8,930 nt of DNA, taken from positions 1-8,930 of the forward strand of contig JAUWOB010000030.1 in NCBI GenBank assembly GCA_030612345.1, given 5' to 3'. Under the pieces are notes generated by a model. That model did not search any database. It was not told the DNA's origin and saw only the letters and a list, made by a program, of their open reading frames with translations. Numbering within the stretch: the stretch's first letter is position 1; the number at the start of each line of letters is the position of its first letter. The position numbers and the translations under genes were made by a program. Positions 6,535 to 8,930 of the stretch are shown piece by piece. Source of the DNA: Dehalococcoidia bacterium. Lineage in GTDB: Bacteria; Chloroflexota; Dehalococcoidia; GIF9; AB-539-J10.

Positions 6535-6684
6535 TCATATCAACACCAGTAGGAAAGCTATGAAAGAAGCCATCGATGTGACCCAGCTCGCTGCCAGACC
6601 CATAAAAAGAGCCGTTATGGCACCTATGCCCACTCCCACGGCCAGAACAAGCCCTGTTAACGGGACGATCAATAAGCAGCCCAT
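6535..6684 (-). CDS. 49-residue hydrophobic membrane protein, tandem paralogue A
   Basis: The family is not recognised. The peptide starts MGCLLIVPLT, contains LAASWVTSM, and ends FLLVLI. It is hydrophobic throughout with two probable membrane helices (about 3-31 and 38-49) and almost no charged residues. It aligns without gaps to the 48-residue neighbour at 18 of 48 positions: MG-LLI-PLT at the start, TSM in the middle, and A-F-x-L near the end. In the matching first stretch most base differences fall at third codon positions of this frame, which supports coding on this strand. A GGGGGA purine block precedes the ATG by about ten bases. The stop is 15 bases before the leader ATG of the 291-residue gene. 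Function unknown. Confidence 0.6.
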   Translation of the reverse strand: MGCLLIVPLTGLVLAVGVGIGAITALFMGLAASWVTSMASFIAFLLVLI

Positions 6685-6763
6685 ATAGTCCAGTCCCCCT
6701 GAGAATACCAGGAAGTATTCGCCTTGCGGTTCCTTATGTCAGCGCACATGCTTGGATTCAGAC

Positions 6764-6910
6764 TCATATTAGCAGCACGAAAGCTAGCAGAGCAGTCATT
6801 GATGTAGCAATGGCCGCCAGACAGGCCAGAAAGAAACCCATCAGAGTACTCAGGAACACAACCACGCCTGCGATGGCTGCCGTCAACGGAATGATCAACA
6901 ATAAGCCCAT
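6764..6910 (-). CDS. 48-residue hydrophobic membrane protein, tandem paralogue B
   Basis: The family is not recognised. The peptide starts MGLLLIIPLT, contains LAAIATSM, and ends LAFVLLI, with two probable helices and no charged residues. It is a paralogue of the 49-residue gene just downstream. The start is supported by a GGGGAG purine block about ten bases before the ATG. The stop codon is followed 14 bases later by the leader ATG of the next unit. Small size and pure hydrophobicity would fit a regulatory subunit, a small-protein partner of the large membrane protein, or a toxin-like peptide. The sequence does not decide between these. Confidence 0.6.
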   Translation of the reverse strand: MGLLLIIPLTAAIAGVVVFLSTLMGFFLACLAAIATSMTALLAFVLLI

Positions 6911-7274
6911 ATCGTCCTACTCCCCATCAGGGCACAGGGATGAGCTCGCCTTGCTCTTCTTCATGTTGCCCCACAGATGTTTCTGCGCTCGATGGCAAGA
7001 CCCCCCGCAGTTTGCTCGCGCCCTCTCCAATCCTGAACCCTAGTCGAATACCTCTCAGATGAAAAGAGCAAGAATGCAGGCGAAGCCACAGAGCAATAGT
7101 CCATGAGTTCTGCATCTTGAGCTATCATACTGGTTTTCGACCTTTGATCTTTGAGCTTCTGTAGTGTTCAGAACTCAGGATTTGGTGCTCGGGCTCTATC
7201 TTCCGCTCCTTAGTTTTTCACCAGCCTATAAACCACCAAGCCTCAGAAGCAGGGGGGGTTTCAGGAGGTTGGCT
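6911..7274. other. Spacer between the IPT/TIG gene and the small-gene array
   Basis: The spacer holds the leader of paralogue B (6911-6975), with a 15-codon frame starting MKKSK (6917-6964), and a possible decayed unit (7055-7104). It also holds an inverted repeat: TGAG-c-TTCTG (7152-7161) with CAGAACTCA (7169-7177), nine pairs with a one-base bulge and a seven-base loop. That hairpin has no T-run on either strand. On the - strand TATGAT at 7122-7127 is a fair -10 but has no matching -35. I see no clear terminator for the upstream gene. Confidence 0.5.
7152..7177. repeat. Imperfect inverted repeat downstream of the IPT/TIG gene
   Basis: TGAG, a bulged C, and TTCTG (7152-7161) pair with CAGAA and CTCA (7169-7177) around a seven-base loop. 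It lies about 100 bases past the stop of the surface-protein gene. It could be an mRNA 3'-end stabiliser or processing site. It lacks the T-run of an intrinsic terminator. Confidence 0.4.
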
Positions 7275-8930
7275 TCACTCGACCACCTTGAATTTTGTCT
7301 CTCGATAGGCTACGACCATGAGGACGGTTAGCACTACCAGCCCCACTACTACCCAGACCCAGGTTGGTACCGCGTACACTCTGAACGAGATGCGACTGGA
7401 CCACTGGCTTTCGTTGCTAAACTCGTCTACGGCCTTGACCCGCCAGTAGTAGGTCCCCTGTGGCAGTTCCTCTCTCGGCACCTCGTATTGTCTTTCCTCA
7501 ATGCCTGGCTTCGACCAGACAACGTTGCCTGGTTCGTTGCTTATCTCGAGGATGTACGTGATGCCGTCACCTGTTGCGCCTCCCCAGCGAAAAGTTATAT
7601 CCCCCGGCCTAAGTCTGCTCTCGTCTTCAGGCAGCATGGGCGCGGGGGCGGGCAGAATTTTCTGCGTTACCGTGAAGGTGACCTCATCACTGGCCCCGCC
7701 ATCATCTCTCACCACCACCGTCTGCATGCCTGTAGTGGTTGCCGGCACCCGAAGGGTAATAACGACATCGCCGTTGTCCCGGCTACGCAGGTCCCCGGGA
7801 GCAGGGTTCCCGTGAAAAAGCACCGTCAATTCCTCATTACTGCTGAAACCGCTGCCGGTGATGGTAACGGAGTCGCCGGGAGCCCCCTCAAGCGGGCTGA
7901 TGCTCTCCACTCTGGCCCTGATGTTGATGGTTCCTGTAACAGCTGCGGTTGCATCACCAAGGGCCGTAACGACATTGTCGCCATAGGGGCTGGCAGGCAG
8001 GGGAAAGGATGTCGTCCAGGCACCGTATCTATCGGCGGTGATGCCTGAAACTGGAGTCTGGCCTCGAAAAGTAACCCTGATGCCGGTCTCCCCGGGCAAG
8101 AAACCACCTCCGGTAATGTTAATTGTATCACCGACATAAGCTGAACTGGGGTCAACCAGTATCCCGGCGCTCACAATGAACTCAACGTCGGGTACATCAC
8201 GAGCCCTGGTCCACGGCCCCGAGGCATCAACGATGGTGGGGCCGCTCTGGCGGGGAGGAACAGTGACGATGACATCCCAGGAACCATTGGCATTGGCAGG
8301 GATATCTTTCTTCACCACATCGCCGTCGAAGGTAATCTGTATTCCTCTTTCATCCTCGGCAAAGCCTGTGCCGCTTACCTGAATGGGTTGCCCTACCTTG
8401 CCTGAACCTGGCGTGACGGTGATTTCGGGGGTCACCTTGAAAGACCTGCTCATCCAAACTACCCATGCTGCCCCTTCCTGAACCTCGACCTCCAGGGCAC
8501 GGACACCGCCCGGGGCGGCCGGGATGGTATAAGAGGCGTTCCAGCTGCCATTGGCATCGGCTTTAGCTGTCTGTGTGGCCGTATCGTTGAATACAACGCG
8601 GATATCCTGGTTGGCCGTAAAACCATAGCCGTTGATGGATACCGCGGTGCCCACCGGTCCCTCCGCGGGGTCAATGCTCACCAAAGGGTAGACTACAAAA
8701 GTAGCTTTCGCCAGTTCGTCATAAGTTTCGGTGGTGAGAAAAACATCGTGAGGGCCCTTCGGGGCCTCGCGTACATAGAAGGGGACAGTACGGTTTCCAG
8801 CCATGGTTGCTGTGAATATTCCTACGATATTCGCCTCTGTGCGAGAGCCCCAGCAGACATAATAGCGACCCGGTATCGTATCGGTCACGGTTGCTTCGAT
8901 CAGGTCGCCGGGGCGCCCCGAATCAGGGGC
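7275..8930 (-). CDS. Cell-surface protein with IPT/TIG-type repeats and C-terminal membrane anchor (5' end outside window)
   Basis: The reading frame runs off the right edge, so only the last 551 residues are seen. The GTG at 8888 is internal: the frame continues upstream with GRPGDLIEATV. In order there are an Ig-like segment (about 1-80), then four IPT/TIG-type domains (about 82-166, 168-254, 256-338, 340-422). These carry the repeated pattern P-x-x-G-x-x-G-x-x-[IV]-x-[IV]-x-G-x-G-F, followed by a turn such as ANGSW and a TIP or TVP strand. A fibronectin-III-like domain (about 425-520, ending GTYYWRVKAVD) follows, then one transmembrane helix (about 523-541) and a short basic tail, YRETKFKVVE. 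The layout is of an exported protein held by its C-terminus, probably with a signal peptide beyond the window. Likely roles are adhesion or envelope structure. No catalytic domain is visible in the part shown. Confidence 0.88.
   Translation of the reverse strand, partial: APDSGRPGDLIEATVTDTIPGRYYVCWGSRTEANIVGIFTATMAGNRTVPFYVREAPKGPHDVFLTTETYDELAKATFVVYPLVSIDPAEGPVGTAVSINGYGFTANQDIRVVFNDTATQTAKADANGSWNASYTIPAAPGGVRALEVEVQEGAAWVVWMSRSFKVTPEITVTPGSGKVGQPIQVSGTGFAEDERGIQITFDGDVVKKDIPANANGSWDVIVTVPPRQSGPTIVDASGPWTRARDVPDVEFIVSAGILVDPSSAYVGDTINITGGGFLPGETGIRVTFRGQTPVSGITADRYGAWTTSFPLPASPYGDNVVTALGDATAAVTGTINIRARVESISPLEGAPGDSVTITGSGFSSNEELTVLFHGNPAPGDLRSRDNGDVVITLRVPATTTGMQTVVVRDDGGASDEVTFTVTQKILPAPAPMLPEDESRLRPGDITFRWGGATGDGITYILEISNEPGNVVWSKPGIEERQYEVPREELPQGTYYWRVKAVDEFSNESQWSSRISFRVYAVPTWVWVVVGLVVLTVLMVVAYRETKFKVVE

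Larger units (their letters stand above)
6455..6975 (-). repeat. Tandem duplicated leader-plus-gene units
   Basis: Three gene starts (6910, 6684, 6454) are spaced 226 and 230 bases apart. Each is preceded by a related leader: TGTGGGGCAACATG (6975-6962), TGTGCGCTGACATA (6748-6735) and TGTGGGACACCATG (6518-6505). In each case the ATG or ATA is 53-54 bases before the gene start, and each leader ends GACTATATG or GACGATATG. The leaders of A and B also share GCAAGGCGA at the same place. This marks duplication of a complete unit, not of the coding part alone. Confidence 0.65.

Noticed and set aside
6494..6688. Plus-strand reading frame opposite paralogue A, similar to one opposite paralogue B
   Set aside because: The similarity between the two plus-strand frames (VNG-x-IN-x-x-PI) is the mirror of the conserved MG-x-LLI-x-PLT start on the - strand. 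Only the - strand frames have purine blocks before the ATG, membrane-like composition and third-position differences.
8886..8888. GTG as the start of the surface protein
   Set aside because: The frame is open through the window edge and the upstream residues continue the same Ig-like segment. There is no signal peptide after the GTG.

Overview
The window looks like a chromosomal segment of a free-living bacterium with mid-range GC and ordinary bacterial codon use. The best guess is an uncultured Chloroflexota, possibly Dehalococcoidia-like. That guess rests on three things: an MscL with a C-terminal zinc ribbon, a BFN-domain protein beside a dprA-topA-aroQ cluster, and a large IPT/TIG surface protein with a C-terminal membrane anchor. 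It is an inference; no rRNA or other phylogenetic marker was compared. No tRNA, rRNA, CRISPR array, insertion sequence or phage gene was seen.

Left part (1-1301, + strand). mscL encodes a mechanosensitive channel whose good ribosome binding site and ATG lie out of frame with the conserved protein, so its 5' end appears frameshifted. It is followed by a 260-base spacer with a three-arm stem arrangement, a candidate terminator and a good sigma70-type promoter. The promoter serves a bifunctional-nuclease (BFN/DUF151) domain protein.

Centre (1386-5090, - strand). dprA, topA and aroQ form a compact operon transcribed right to left: DNA-processing protein, topoisomerase I and type II 3-dehydroquinase. 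There are 13 bases between dprA and topA, and an ATGA overlap between topA and aroQ. This is conserved housekeeping content. It faces the BFN gene tail to tail.

Right part (5091-8930). A small two-helix membrane protein on the + strand (5318-5647) overlaps, tail to tail by 69 bases, a 291-residue polytopic membrane protein on the - strand. That protein carries three exact-length 27-residue tandem repeats with a W-x-x-Y-x-P-P motif. Upstream of it on the - strand lie two tiny paralogous membrane-protein genes of 48 and 49 codons. Both of them and the 291-residue gene have related leaders of the same length, so this is a tandemly duplicated family with a period of about 226-230 bases. A decayed further copy may lie at 7055-7104. 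At the right edge is the 3' part of a large cell-surface protein: an N-terminal Ig-like segment, four IPT/TIG-type domains, a fibronectin-III-like domain and a C-terminal transmembrane anchor. All four - strand genes here concern the cell envelope and could be co-transcribed, but their joint function is unknown. The tandem micro-gene array with its leaders and the repeat-bearing membrane protein is the part of the window least explained by known families.
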